Positions 44,843 through 53,978 of a stretch of 64,000 bases of DNA are shown in pieces; positions within the stretch are counted from its first letter, which is position 1; each line of letters begins with the position of its first letter. A program made the translations under genes and the position numbers. The notes beneath the pieces are model-generated. The model saw only the letters and a program-made list of their open reading frames with translations, ran no database searches and was not told where the DNA came from. The stretch is from Thiotrichaceae bacterium UBA973 (lineage in GTDB: Bacteria; Pseudomonadota; Gammaproteobacteria; Eutrophobiales; Eutrophobiaceae), in assembly GCA_002292815.1 (NCBI GenBank), contig DBBX01000027.1, positions 80,949-144,948 of the forward strand, given 5' to 3'.

Positions 44843-45301
44843 ATGAACACTGACAATAAAAATAAAACTCTGTCTATCAGTAGTTTATTAAATGACGATC
44901 ATTGTTCATTTGCTACTTTGTTTAAAAAAGCAAATTCTATCCGGGAAATTGATCGAAATTTAAAAAAACTACTCGATCCATCCTTAAAAGATAAATTTGA
45001 ATTAGCTAATATAAACGAAGGTGTTGCGGTTTTTCTGGTTAGCTCTTCAGCCTGGGCAACCCGCCTTCGTTATAATATTCCAATCATCCTTGATGCTTTT
45101 AATAACCAACTAAACTTTACTTCTATTAAAACTGTCAGAATTAAGATTAAAAAATCTTTGCCCGAAAATTCTGTTGTAACTAAAAAACCAATTTATTTGT
45201 CGAATAATTCAGCGCAATTTCTTAATGATATTGCTAATAACTTCAACGATCCTGAAATACGCAAATGTATTTTAAATATTTCTAAAAACCGTCTTAAATA
45301 A
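44843..45301 (+). CDS. dciA: DciA-like protein (DUF721)
   Basis: A 152-residue protein of the DUF721 family. The motif VFLVSSSAWATRLRYNIP matches the core of that domain (a small KH-like fold), in which the SSAWATRLR stretch is the conserved part. DciA is the ancestral loader of the replicative helicase DnaB in bacteria without DnaC. The gene is alone on the plus strand, divergent from the M23 gene by 39 bp and convergent with lpxC by 2 bp. Confidence 0.85.
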   Translation: MNTDNKNKTLSISSLLNDDHCSFATLFKKANSIREIDRNLKKLLDPSLKDKFELANINEGVAVFLVSSSAWATRLRYNIPIILDAFNNQLNFTSIKTVRIKIKKSLPENSVVTKKPIYLSNNSAQFLNDIANNFNDPEIRKCILNISKNRLK

Positions 45302-45303
45302 GA

Positions 45304-46215
45304 TTAATTTGCAGGCATTGCCTGCATAAATGAAATCGGTGCCTTATGTTCATCTTCAAAGGTTACCAGTTCCCATGAGTCTTCATTCGCCATTAATTCA
45401 CGTAATAGTGCATTATTTAGAGCATGTCCGGATTTATATCCCTCAAAAGATCCGATCAAGCTATGTCCTAGTAAATACAAATCACCAATAGCATCAAGTA
45501 TTTTGTGTTTTACACATTCGTCTTCATACCTCAAGCCATCCTCATTAAGGATTCTATAATCATCAACAACAACGGCGTTATCAAGACTGCCACCTAATGC
45601 CAGATTATTCTCGCGTAACAATTCAACATCGCGCATAAAACCAAAGGTACGAGCACGACTAACTTCCTTAACAAAAGAAGTTGTAGAAAAATCAATTTCT
45701 GCATGACAATTTTTATCATTGAAAACTGGATGATCGAACTCTATTGTAAAGCCTACTTTAAATCCATCAAATGGCTCGAACATAGCCCATTTTCCTTCAT
45801 GCTCAACACGCACCTTTTGTTTTATTTTCAAGAATTTTTTTGCCGTATTTTGTTCTTCGATTCCAGCAGACTGAATTAAAAACACAAATGGACCGGCACT
45901 GCCATCCATTATAGGAACTTCACCAGCACTAAGATCGATATAAGCATTATCAATGCCAAAACCTGCCAAGGCAGACAGCAAATGTTCAACGGTTGAGATG
46001 CGCACATTATCTTTAACTAATGTGGTTGAAAGACTGGTATCACCCACAAACTCAGGGCTAGCGGGAATTTCTATAGCTGGGTCCAGATCGACACGACGGA
46101 AATTAATACCTGCGTTTACAGCTGCGGGCCTCAAGGTTAAAAATACCTTTTTACCCGTGTGTAGACCTACTCCGGTAGCTCGAATTACGTTTTTTAATGT
46201 CCGTTGCCTTATCAT
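45304..46215 (-). CDS. lpxC: UDP-3-O-acyl-N-acetylglucosamine deacetylase LpxC
   Basis: A 303-residue zinc enzyme for the first committed step of lipid A synthesis. Zinc ligands are in STVEHLLSAL (His) and VKHKILDAIGDL (His and Asp). The start MIRQRTLKNVIRATGVGLHTG is typical. It is the last gene after ftsZ at the end of the dcw cluster, as in E. coli. A 137-bp leader separates it from ftsZ and may hold its own promoter. In E. coli the level of this protein is set by FtsH proteolysis. Confidence 0.97.
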   Translation of the reverse strand: MIRQRTLKNVIRATGVGLHTGKKVFLTLRPAAVNAGINFRRVDLDPAIEIPASPEFVGDTSLSTTLVKDNVRISTVEHLLSALAGFGIDNAYIDLSAGEVPIMDGSAGPFVFLIQSAGIEEQNTAKKFLKIKQKVRVEHEGKWAMFEPFDGFKVGFTIEFDHPVFNDKNCHAEIDFSTTSFVKEVSRARTFGFMRDVELLRENNLALGGSLDNAVVVDDYRILNEDGLRYEDECVKHKILDAIGDLYLLGHSLIGSFEGYKSGHALNNALLRELMANEDSWELVTFEDEHKAPISFMQAMPAN

Positions 46216-46303
46216 CTTAGCTATTGCAAACTTACTCTCTATAGGAGCTATTATTCTTAAGTACTTGTTTTATAGGCAATTATGGCGCCAACAGTATGTG
46301 CTA

Positions 46304-46328
46304 ACCCGGAATTCCCCAATCCCGGGGT
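46304..46328 (-). other. Possible stem-loop in the ftsZ-lpxC spacer
   Basis: Near the start of the transcript between ftsZ and lpxC a 6-bp GC-rich stem with one bulged base can form (ACCC-GG against CCGGGT on the minus strand). No T-run follows, so a terminator is unlikely. It could be an attenuator, an RNA processing point or chance. Confidence 0.25.
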
Positions 46329-46352
46329 CATTATACCACGTACAAACTAAAT

Positions 46353-47489
46353 TTAGTCCGCTTGTCTCCTCAAAAATGCTGGGATATCAAGATAGTCGGT
46401 ATCTTCCGAGACCACTTCTTCATCTGCCTCTGGAACTTGATTTCTCATTACCGTGGGACGCTCATAATCCTTATAATTAACATTTATGCTGTCATCTTGA
46501 ACCAATTTTATCCGAGATGCATCTTCTTTGATTATATTTCCTAGCCCGGTTGCAACAATCGTGACTCGAATATCGCCAGACATTTCAGGATCAATAACAG
46601 TTCCAACAACGACTGTTGCGTTATCAGAAGCAAATTCCTTGACTGTTCTACCTACTTCATCAAATTCACCAATAGATAGATCCATGCCAGCAGTAATGTT
46701 AACCAAGATGCCTCTCGCACCCGACAGATTGACATCTTCTAACAATGGACTGGAAATTGCTGCCTCAGCCGCGACTTTTGCACGTTCTTCACCTTGAGCC
46801 TTTCCGGACCCCATCATAGCCATACCCATCTCAGACATTACTGTTCTAACATCAGCAAAATCCACATTGATTAGACCAGGGCAAGTTATTAGTTCAGCGA
46901 TACCTTGCACAGCACCTAACAACACATCATTTGCTGCACCAAAAGCATTAAGCAGACTCACATCTCTACCAAGAACACTTAGTAATTTTTCATTCGGTAT
47001 TGTGATCAATGAATCAACAAACTGACTTAATTCAATAATACCTTCTTCTGCAATTGCAGCACGTTTTTTACCTTCAAATGCAAATGGACGTGTCACAACA
47101 GCAACTGTCAAGATACCCATTTCTTTTGCAACTTGAGCTACTATTGGTGCTGCGCCTGTACCGGTACCACCACCCATGCCTGCAGTTATAAAAACCATGT
47201 CCGAACCTTCGAGGACATCCATCAAGCGATCACGATCTTCTAATGCTGCTTGCCGCCCAACCTCTGGATCGGCACCTGCACCCAATCCTTTGGTCATATT
47301 TGTACCCAATTGCAAAACAGTTTTTGCGTTTGAATTTCTAAGTGCTTGTGAATCAGTATTCGCACAAATAAATTCAACACCTTCAATATTGGCACCCAGC
47401 ATATGTTGTAACGCATTGCCACCACCACCTCCGACACCTATTACTTTTATAATAGCCGCCTGATTAGTTGCATCGACTAATTCAAACAT
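46353..47489 (-). CDS. ftsZ: Cell division GTPase FtsZ
   Basis: A 378-residue tubulin-like GTPase that forms the division ring. The GTP-binding signature GGGTGTGAAPIVAQ and the N-terminal IKVIGVGGGGGNALQHM are intact, and the synergy-loop region NVDFADVRTVMS is present. The C-terminal peptide DYLDIPAFLRRQAD is the binding site for FtsA, ZipA and ZapD. AGGAGG lies 7 bases before the ATG, a strong site. ftsA ends 33 bp upstream. Confidence 0.98.
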   Translation of the reverse strand: MFELVDATNQAAIIKVIGVGGGGGNALQHMLGANIEGVEFICANTDSQALRNSNAKTVLQLGTNMTKGLGAGADPEVGRQAALEDRDRLMDVLEGSDMVFITAGMGGGTGTGAAPIVAQVAKEMGILTVAVVTRPFAFEGKKRAAIAEEGIIELSQFVDSLITIPNEKLLSVLGRDVSLLNAFGAANDVLLGAVQGIAELITCPGLINVDFADVRTVMSEMGMAMMGSGKAQGEERAKVAAEAAISSPLLEDVNLSGARGILVNITAGMDLSIGEFDEVGRTVKEFASDNATVVVGTVIDPEMSGDIRVTIVATGLGNIIKEDASRIKLVQDDSINVNYKDYERPTVMRNQVPEADEEVVSEDTDYLDIPAFLRRQAD

Positions 47490-47522
47490 CTTGTAACCTC
47501 CTACATTGCATATAGTTATTAA

Positions 47523-48758
47523 TTAAAAATTACCCTGAAACCAACTCTTCATTCTTTCAAAAATACCTTTAACACCGTCATTGATATGAATCTGTGTATT
47601 ACCCTCTTGACTCTGTCGCTTTCCAAAAATAAGTAAGCCAACACCCGTTGCATAAATTGGACTTTTAACAACGTCTGACAAACCTGAAACATATTGTGGT
47701 ATGCCAAGACGAACAGGCATATGAAAAATTTCTTCAGCCAATTCGATGACACCTTCCATCTTTGAACTACCCCCAGTTAAAACAATCCCAGCAGCGATCA
47801 AACCTTCATAACCACTGCGCCTTAATTCAGCCTGAACCAGGGTAAATAATTCTTCGTAACGAGGTTGCACGACTTCTGCGAGCGTTTGTCGGGCCAATCG
47901 ACGTGATGGACGATCACCGACACTAGGCACTTCGATACTCTCATCATGATTAGCCAATTGTGTTAGTGCGCATGCGTATTGAACCTTTATATCTTCCGCA
48001 TGTTGTGTCGGCGTGCGTAAAGCAACAGCAATATCATTAGTGACTTGGTCACCGGCTATCGGGATAACAGCAGTATGATGAATTGCACCATCAGTAAAGA
48101 CAGCAATATCAGTCGTACCACCACCAATATCAATCATGCAAACACCAAGGTCTTTTTCATCTTCGGTCAAAACTGAATAACTTGAAGCAAGTTGCTCCAG
48201 AATAATGTCGTCTACTTCCAGACCACAACGACGTACACACTTGACTATATTCTGTGCAGCACTGACTGCTCCCGTAACCATATGCACCTTCGCTTCAAGC
48301 CGTACCCCGGACATACCTATAGGTTCTTTAACCCCTTCTTGATTATCAATAATGAACTCTTGCGGTAATATATGCAGAATCTTTTGATCTGCTGGTATAG
48401 CAACAGCTTTCGCAGCATCGATAACCCGGTCCACATCACTATAGGTCACTTCATTGTCGCGAATGGCAACAATGCCATGCGAATTCAAACTGCGTATATG
48501 ACTGCCGGCGATACCCGTATAAACGGAGTGAATTTCACAACCGGCCATTAGCTCAGCTTCTTCAATCGCTCTTTGTATTGAATGCACTGTTGATTCAATA
48601 TTAACGACCACGCCTTTTTTAAGGCCGCGTGATTGGTTTGATCCAATGCCGATTATCTCAATCTCATCATCAATTGAAATCTCACCAACTATTGCAACCA
48701 CCTTGGATGTACCGATATCTAATCCAACGATTAGATTTTTATCTACTTTTTTAACCAT
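47523..48758 (-). CDS. ftsA: Cell division protein FtsA
   Basis: A 411-residue actin-like ATPase that ties FtsZ filaments to the inner membrane. Phosphate-binding motifs are IVGLDIGTSKVVAIVGE and MIDIGGGTTDIAVF, with VLTGGSSKMEG as the adenosine motif. The C-terminal amphipathic helix (GIFERMKSWFQGNF) is the membrane anchor. It lies between ftsQ (39 bp) and ftsZ, the standard order. Confidence 0.97.
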   Translation of the reverse strand: MVKKVDKNLIVGLDIGTSKVVAIVGEISIDDEIEIIGIGSNQSRGLKKGVVVNIESTVHSIQRAIEEAELMAGCEIHSVYTGIAGSHIRSLNSHGIVAIRDNEVTYSDVDRVIDAAKAVAIPADQKILHILPQEFIIDNQEGVKEPIGMSGVRLEAKVHMVTGAVSAAQNIVKCVRRCGLEVDDIILEQLASSYSVLTEDEKDLGVCMIDIGGGTTDIAVFTDGAIHHTAVIPIAGDQVTNDIAVALRTPTQHAEDIKVQYACALTQLANHDESIEVPSVGDRPSRRLARQTLAEVVQPRYEELFTLVQAELRRSGYEGLIAAGIVLTGGSSKMEGVIELAEEIFHMPVRLGIPQYVSGLSDVVKSPIYATGVGLLIFGKRQSQEGNTQIHINDGVKGIFERMKSWFQGNF

Positions 48759-48797
48759 ATTTAATCCGCCTGATATTATCTTGCAGAGTGATTGATA

Positions 48798-49550
48798 TTA
48801 TTTTTTCCATAGAATTGAAAAACCATTTGTATATCGCATATCTATTGATTCAATTTGATCAATGCGACCTGATGTTGTTATTGGTATTAATGTTAAAACC
48901 CGATTAAACCGTTCTTCGAAATCGCGCCGACCAAGAATCACCTTGATGCCGTTTTTAAAATGAAATGACCATGCCCGTCTATTGTCTAGGAAGAGTGATG
49001 CTATATTGAATCCAATAGACTGAACCTGCTCCTGCATAGAATTAAATCGGTTTAATAAATTTTGTTCTGAGTCCACGGGGCCTGATAACAATGGCAACTC
49101 ATCAGGAATTGTTCCTGACTCTGGTGAAAAATATTCACCTGCTGGATTTAATAAACCTGAATCCCCCCATCGAACAACAGGGATCTGCTCAATCACGATG
49201 ACGCGTAATGCATCTGGCCATATTCGCTTCACAATAACTTCACTCACCCAAGGCTCACCCAATAAGGCAAGTCGAACAGCATCCACATCAAGATTGAAAA
49301 AACCACCCCTCACTTTATCAGTCACAAGTAACTGCAGATCTACTGGTGATAGATTCGTAAAATCTCCTTCAATTCTTACTTGCTTTATAGGTAAAGTATC
49401 CGGGTTTGATAAGATTACCCCTCCCCATACCATCATCGATATAAAAACCAAAACAATTACACTGCCAAGCAATCTTGAGCCAAGAAAATAAATTTGACCT
49501 GGTGTTTCAATATGTAACTTGTCTCGATCAATGGTCATATCAATAGTCAT
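48798..49550 (-). CDS. ftsQ: Cell division protein FtsQ
   Basis: A 250-residue bitopic protein. A short cytoplasmic start precedes one transmembrane segment (about 28-50), a periplasmic POTRA domain (IKQVRIEGDFTNLSPVDLQ) and a beta domain with WPDALRVIVIEQIPVVRWG. FtsQ links FtsB/FtsL to early division proteins. The start ATG shares one base with the ddlB stop (TAATG). Confidence 0.93.
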   Translation of the reverse strand: MTIDMTIDRDKLHIETPGQIYFLGSRLLGSVIVLVFISMMVWGGVILSNPDTLPIKQVRIEGDFTNLSPVDLQLLVTDKVRGGFFNLDVDAVRLALLGEPWVSEVIVKRIWPDALRVIVIEQIPVVRWGDSGLLNPAGEYFSPESGTIPDELPLLSGPVDSEQNLLNRFNSMQEQVQSIGFNIASLFLDNRRAWSFHFKNGIKVILGRRDFEERFNRVLTLIPITTSGRIDQIESIDMRYTNGFSILWKK

Positions 49551-50506
49551 TATTTTTGTAGCTCCAGCTCAGCGGGTACCGCTAGACTCGTAGCCAATAT
49601 TTGAACGACTAATTGTTCAAAAGATATACCTGCTTGTTTAGCTGCCATGGGAACCAAGCTGTGGCTAGTCATACCTGGAACAGTATTGACTTCAATCAGC
49701 CAAGCTTGATTTGCATCATCTACTATTATGTCCACACGCGCCCAACCAGTAACACCTAAACATTGGCATGCTTTCAAAGACAATTCGCCCAATTTTTTTT
49801 CAAACACATCATCAAGACCACAAGGACAAATATATTTTGTATCGTTGTCTTCATACTTTGCCTTGTAATCATAAAAATCACGTGCTGTTTCAAGTTTAAT
49901 AACAGGTAAAACGACGTCGTTTAATATTGGGACTGTATATTCATTACCTTCAACCCAACTTTCTGCCATCACTCGACCATCAAATTGATTTGCCTGAGAC
50001 CATGCGATAGATAAATCACCTGCTTCAACTACCTTACTTGCGCCGATACTGGAACCTTCTCTGACTGGCTTGACCATGACCGGCAAACCAATTTGTTCCG
50101 CTATTTGATGCCACTGACTTGTTACAGATAGTTCAACCGCAGTAGGTGTTGTTAATCCAATATCTCGCCAGAGTGATTTGCTTCTGATTTTATCCATTGC
50201 TAATGCCGAACCTAAGACACCACTGCCGGTATAAGGCAGGCCAATTGTCTCCAAAGCGCCCTGAATTGTTCCATCCTCACCACCGCGTCCATGCAATGCG
50301 ATAAATACCCGATCGAAACCATCATTAATTAATCGATTAAACGTCTTTTTATCAAAATCAATTTCATGTGCGTCTACACCGGCATTACATAGGGCCGTTG
50401 TCACAGCCTTGCCACTTTCCAGCGAAATAGTTCGCTCAGCAGATTGCCCGCCCATCAAGACAGCAACCTTGCCAAATTCTTGCGGTTCATAATCAGGCAG
50501 ATCCAT
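49550..50506 (-). CDS. ddlB: D-alanine-D-alanine ligase
   Basis: A 318-residue ATP-grasp ligase that makes the D-Ala-D-Ala dipeptide for MurF. Motifs: VLMGGQSAERTISLESG, ALHGRGGEDGTIQGALE, MVKPVREGSSIGASKV and LIEVNTVPGMTSHSLVP. The ATG at 50506 is chosen because GGAGAG lies 7 bases upstream. A longer frame from 50530 would have a start inside murB without a ribosome site. The gene overlaps murB by 14 bases. Confidence 0.95.
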   Translation of the reverse strand: MDLPDYEPQEFGKVAVLMGGQSAERTISLESGKAVTTALCNAGVDAHEIDFDKKTFNRLINDGFDRVFIALHGRGGEDGTIQGALETIGLPYTGSGVLGSALAMDKIRSKSLWRDIGLTTPTAVELSVTSQWHQIAEQIGLPVMVKPVREGSSIGASKVVEAGDLSIAWSQANQFDGRVMAESWVEGNEYTVPILNDVVLPVIKLETARDFYDYKAKYEDNDTKYICPCGLDDVFEKKLGELSLKACQCLGVTGWARVDIIVDDANQAWLIEVNTVPGMTSHSLVPMAAKQAGISFEQLVVQILATSLAVPAELELQK

Positions 50507-51413
50507 TATTGATCTCTCCTGGTTCACCAATAACCTTTACTTCAGGAATTAATTTAACCGCATGCTTTTCGTATACCGTGGCACGAATCAATTCGATCAA
50601 GCGTTCTATATCAGACGAAGTCGCATCACCCATATTAATAATAAAATTGGCATGCTTTTCTGATACGCATGCACCACCAACATGTCTTCCTTTTAATCCA
50701 CATGACTCTATTAATCTCGCCGCATGATCCGCTGGTGGATTTCTAAACACTGAACCACAACTTAATTGTCCTAAAGGTTGTGCTTCTGCTCGTTCGCTTA
50801 ACATTGTTTTAATACTTTTCTCAACAACACTCTGATCAGAGACTTCCAATTCAATTTTACAATTAGTAAACCATTCATCTTTTGAAAGCGAGACACTACG
50901 GTAGGCAACCTTAAAATGTTCTCTGGGATAGATCTTACATTCGCCTTTCCGATTTATTGTTTCGACCTGTTTCACATTTCGCCAAATTTCTCCACCATAG
51001 GCACCTGCATTCATAGCCAAGGCTCCACCAATTGATCCGGGAATACCTGCTAAGAACTCAATTCCTCGAAGACCTTGTTTTGCCGCAAAGCGAGCTGCTT
51101 TAACGCACGGCACACCCGAACCAATAGAAATTTCATTTCCATTAGTAAACTCAAGATTATCAAACACACCCACTACAGAAATAACGACACCAGGGACACC
51201 TCCATCACGGACTAATAAGTTGCTTCCCATCCCCACCCAGATAATGGGTAGTTCCTTTGGTACTTCAGAAATAAAAACAGATAAGTCATCAATATCAGCT
51301 GGCGTATAAAAATAATCAGCAGCACCACCCGTTTTCCAGGAGGTGTGACGAGACATTGATTCTTGCTCTCGCAACTCACCTTTTAATCTTGATGTATCAA
51401 TAGTTTTTCGCAT
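50493..51413 (-). CDS. murB: UDP-N-acetylenolpyruvoylglucosamine reductase MurB
   Basis: A flavoenzyme of about 306 residues that reduces the enolpyruvyl group to form UDP-MurNAc. FAD-binding features: SRHTSWKTGGAADYF, WVGMGSNLLVRDGG and GIPGSIGGALAMNAGAYG; the catalytic serine is in GQLSCGSVFRNP. The ATG at 51413 gives the usual N-terminal length ahead of MSRHTSW. The frame is open to 51500, inside murC, so an earlier start such as the TTG at 51467, behind AAAGGAT, is possible. Confidence 0.93.
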   Translation of the reverse strand: MRKTIDTSRLKGELREQESMSRHTSWKTGGAADYFYTPADIDDLSVFISEVPKELPIIWVGMGSNLLVRDGGVPGVVISVVGVFDNLEFTNGNEISIGSGVPCVKAARFAAKQGLRGIEFLAGIPGSIGGALAMNAGAYGGEIWRNVKQVETINRKGECKIYPREHFKVAYRSVSLSKDEWFTNCKIELEVSDQSVVEKSIKTMLSERAEAQPLGQLSCGSVFRNPPADHAARLIESCGLKGRHVGGACVSEKHANFIINMGDATSSDIERLIELIRATVYEKHAVKLIPEVKVIGEPGEINNGSA

Positions 51414-51478
51414 TCTGTTATTTAAACCTGACTGCCTATGTTGCATTTCATTTTGTACACTTAACAAAGCTTTATCCT

Positions 51479-52900
51479 TTAATTCACTGTTGCAGAACAA
51501 TCTTGATAAAGCTGTTTTGAGATTGAACCAATATCACCAGCACCTAATGTCAAGAGCAGATCATTCTCTTTAATCACACTCGCCATCACCTCTAGAACGT
51601 TATCTTTATCCTCGATAAAAATAGGTTCTGTCTGACCTCTTAACCGTATAGCACGACACAATGAACGACTATCTGCTCCAGCAATTGGAGCTTCACCAGC
51701 CGCATAAACGTCGAGAATTAAAAGGCAATCTGCCTGTGACAGTACTCGACTAAAATCTTCGAATAAGTCACGCATACGTGTGTATCGATGCGGTTGGTAG
51801 ACGACTACCAGACGCCGAGCAGACCAACCGGCTCTAATAGCTGCGAATGTAGCTTCAATTTCTGTTGGATGATGGGCATAGTCATCTATCAGCGTTACAT
51901 TTGAATTATTAATTTTGATTTCACCACGCACATGACAACGACGTGATATCCCCTGAAAATGACATAGCGCATTAATAATAACTTTATCGCTAACACCTAA
52001 TTCATGTGCAACAGCAATTGATGCCAGAGCATTCAATAAGTTGTGTTTTCCCGGCAAATTGAGTTCGACTTCTAACCAGTCTTTTTTATCTTTACGTGAA
52101 ACCTTGAACCAGGTTCTTGCATTTTCCTGTCGTATTAATTCAGCGTTGTAATCAGCTTCAAAATCAATCCCATAAGTTACAACGGGCTTTGTGACCTCTG
52201 GCAATATTTTTCTAACACCTTCATCATCAATACATAAAACAGCTAAACCATAAAAAGGTAACTGATGTAAGAACTCAACAAAATTATGTCGAAGATTTGC
52301 AAAATCACCCGCATAAGTATCAAGGTGATCTGCATCGATATTTGTGATTACTGCAATTATTGGATAAAGGTGCAGAAAAGAAGCATCACTTTCATCTGCT
52401 TCAGCAACTATATACTTACCTGTTCCAAGACGTGCATGAGACCCCGAACTGTTTAATAAACCACCAATAACATAGGTCGGGTCAAGTCCACCTTCTGCCA
52501 GCACACTAGCAACCAGACTTGTCGTAGTGGTTTTCCCATGTGTACCTGCAATAGCAATTCCAGGACTAAAACGCATTAATTCCGCCAACATTTCTGCACG
52601 ACGTACTACCGGAATTCTATTTTCACGTGCTACACATAATTCTTCATTACTTTCATCAATTGCACTGGTAATAACAACGACATCGGTTTCTTTAATATTG
52701 CCTGCAGAATGTCCTATTGATATTTGTATGCCTAGTGATTCAAGTCTTTGCGTAATAGCACTCTGTTTAATATCAGAACCACTAATTTCATAACCAATAT
52801 TTTTCAGCACCTCAGCGATACCACCCATGCCAGCACCACCGATACCAATAAAGTGAATATTTTTCACTCGACCCATTGCGTGTGTTTGCATATCAGCCAT
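51479..52900 (-). CDS. murC: UDP-N-acetylmuramate-L-alanine ligase MurC
   Basis: A 473-residue Mur ligase that adds L-alanine to UDP-MurNAc. The N-terminal domain has HFIGIGGAGMGGIAEVL, the ATP loop is GTHGKTTTTSLVASVL, and the C-terminal domain has DDYAHHPTEIEATFAA and YQPHRYTR. The ATG at 52900 has GGAGG 7 bases upstream and overlaps the murG stop by 8 bases. A longer frame would add 18 residues without a ribosome site. Confidence 0.96.
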   Translation of the reverse strand: MADMQTHAMGRVKNIHFIGIGGAGMGGIAEVLKNIGYEISGSDIKQSAITQRLESLGIQISIGHSAGNIKETDVVVITSAIDESNEELCVARENRIPVVRRAEMLAELMRFSPGIAIAGTHGKTTTTSLVASVLAEGGLDPTYVIGGLLNSSGSHARLGTGKYIVAEADESDASFLHLYPIIAVITNIDADHLDTYAGDFANLRHNFVEFLHQLPFYGLAVLCIDDEGVRKILPEVTKPVVTYGIDFEADYNAELIRQENARTWFKVSRKDKKDWLEVELNLPGKHNLLNALASIAVAHELGVSDKVIINALCHFQGISRRCHVRGEIKINNSNVTLIDDYAHHPTEIEATFAAIRAGWSARRLVVVYQPHRYTRMRDLFEDFSRVLSQADCLLILDVYAAGEAPIAGADSRSLCRAIRLRGQTEPIFIEDKDNVLEVMASVIKENDLLLTLGAGDIGSISKQLYQDCSATVN

Positions 52901-53978
52901 ATGCTGCCTCCATGCATAGATTTGCAACAAGCTTTGTCGCTTCTGGTTTGGCAAGTGACCGCGCTTTTATGGCCATCTGCAATAACTGCTCAGGCGCATG
53001 TATAAGCTGCGATAAAACCTCTTTCAATCTTTCAACGTTGAATTGGGTTTCCTGTATCAGGATCGCTGCTCCCTCTGTTGACAGATAACTCGCATTTGCA
53101 GTTTGATGATCATCAACGGCATAAGGAAATGGGATGAGTATTGAGCCAACACCACACGCCGCTAGTTCAGCGACGGTCAATGCACCCGCCCGACACACGA
53201 CAATATCTGCCCAGGCATAGGCAACTGCCATATCATCGATAAAGGCTGTTACTTCAGACTTGATGCTACTGTCATTATAGGCAGTGCTCATTACCGCATA
53301 ATGTCTCTCTCCACACTGGTGTTTTACTTCAATCTGATAATCACTACTCAGAGCTAATAATGTTTGTGGGATCACATCATTTAATGCTTTTGCACCTAGG
53401 CTACCACCAAGCACTAATACCTTTATTATCTTGGCATCATCATTCACATGCCGTATTTCAGGTCCCGGCAAATCTGCAATATCAGTGCGTACAGGATTAC
53501 CCGTTATCGTCATTTTTGCAGACTCTTTAAATGCACCAGGGAAGGCTGCCATAACAGAAACAGCAAATGGCGCTAGTAATTTATTTGTCAATCCAGCTAT
53601 TGCATTTTGTTCGTGGATCAACAATGGTATTCGCATTAACCATGCCGCAACCCCTCCCGGTCCACTAGCAAAGCCACCCATGCCTAATACAGCAACAGGA
53701 CGAACCTTTATCATTATCGAGAGTGCCTGAATCACTGCGATTAAAAGCATAATGGGCGTGAATAATAAACGGACTAATCCTTTACCCCTTACGCCAGCAA
53801 CATTAATTTTTAATAGTGGATAACCATGCTTAGGAACAACATTCGTTTCAAGTCCCTTGTCAGTGCCTAACCAAAATAAATTAAAACCATTCTCTTTTAG
53901 ATGGTCTGCAACAGCCAATGCTGGATAGATATGTCCACCCGTTCCACCGGCCATGATAAGAATGTTTTTATCACGCAT
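52893..53978 (-). CDS. murG: Lipid II synthase MurG
   Basis: A 361-residue GT28 glycosyltransferase that adds GlcNAc to lipid I on the inner face of the membrane. LIMAGGTGGHIYPALAVAD holds the first glycine-rich loop, HEQNAIAGLTNK the second region, and the donor-binding part is VVCRAGALTVAELAACG with PYAVDDHQTANASYL. The ATG at 53978 gives the usual MRDKNI-type start; a start five codons earlier is also open. The gene overlaps ftsW by 8 bases. Confidence 0.96.
   Translation of the reverse strand: MRDKNILIMAGGTGGHIYPALAVADHLKENGFNLFWLGTDKGLETNVVPKHGYPLLKINVAGVRGKGLVRLLFTPIMLLIAVIQALSIMIKVRPVAVLGMGGFASGPGGVAAWLMRIPLLIHEQNAIAGLTNKLLAPFAVSVMAAFPGAFKESAKMTITGNPVRTDIADLPGPEIRHVNDDAKIIKVLVLGGSLGAKALNDVIPQTLLALSSDYQIEVKHQCGERHYAVMSTAYNDSSIKSEVTAFIDDMAVAYAWADIVVCRAGALTVAELAACGVGSILIPFPYAVDDHQTANASYLSTEGAAILIQETQFNVERLKEVLSQLIHAPEQLLQMAIKARSLAKPEATKLVANLCMEAAYG

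Noticed and set aside
45953..46480. Open frame of 175 codons on the plus strand
   Set aside because: It runs antisense across the 5' end of lpxC, the spacer and the 3' end of ftsZ, with no family features.
52901..52954. Longer N-terminus for MurC inside murG
   Set aside because: The ATG at 52900 has a strong GGAGG site at the right distance and fits the usual MurC start.
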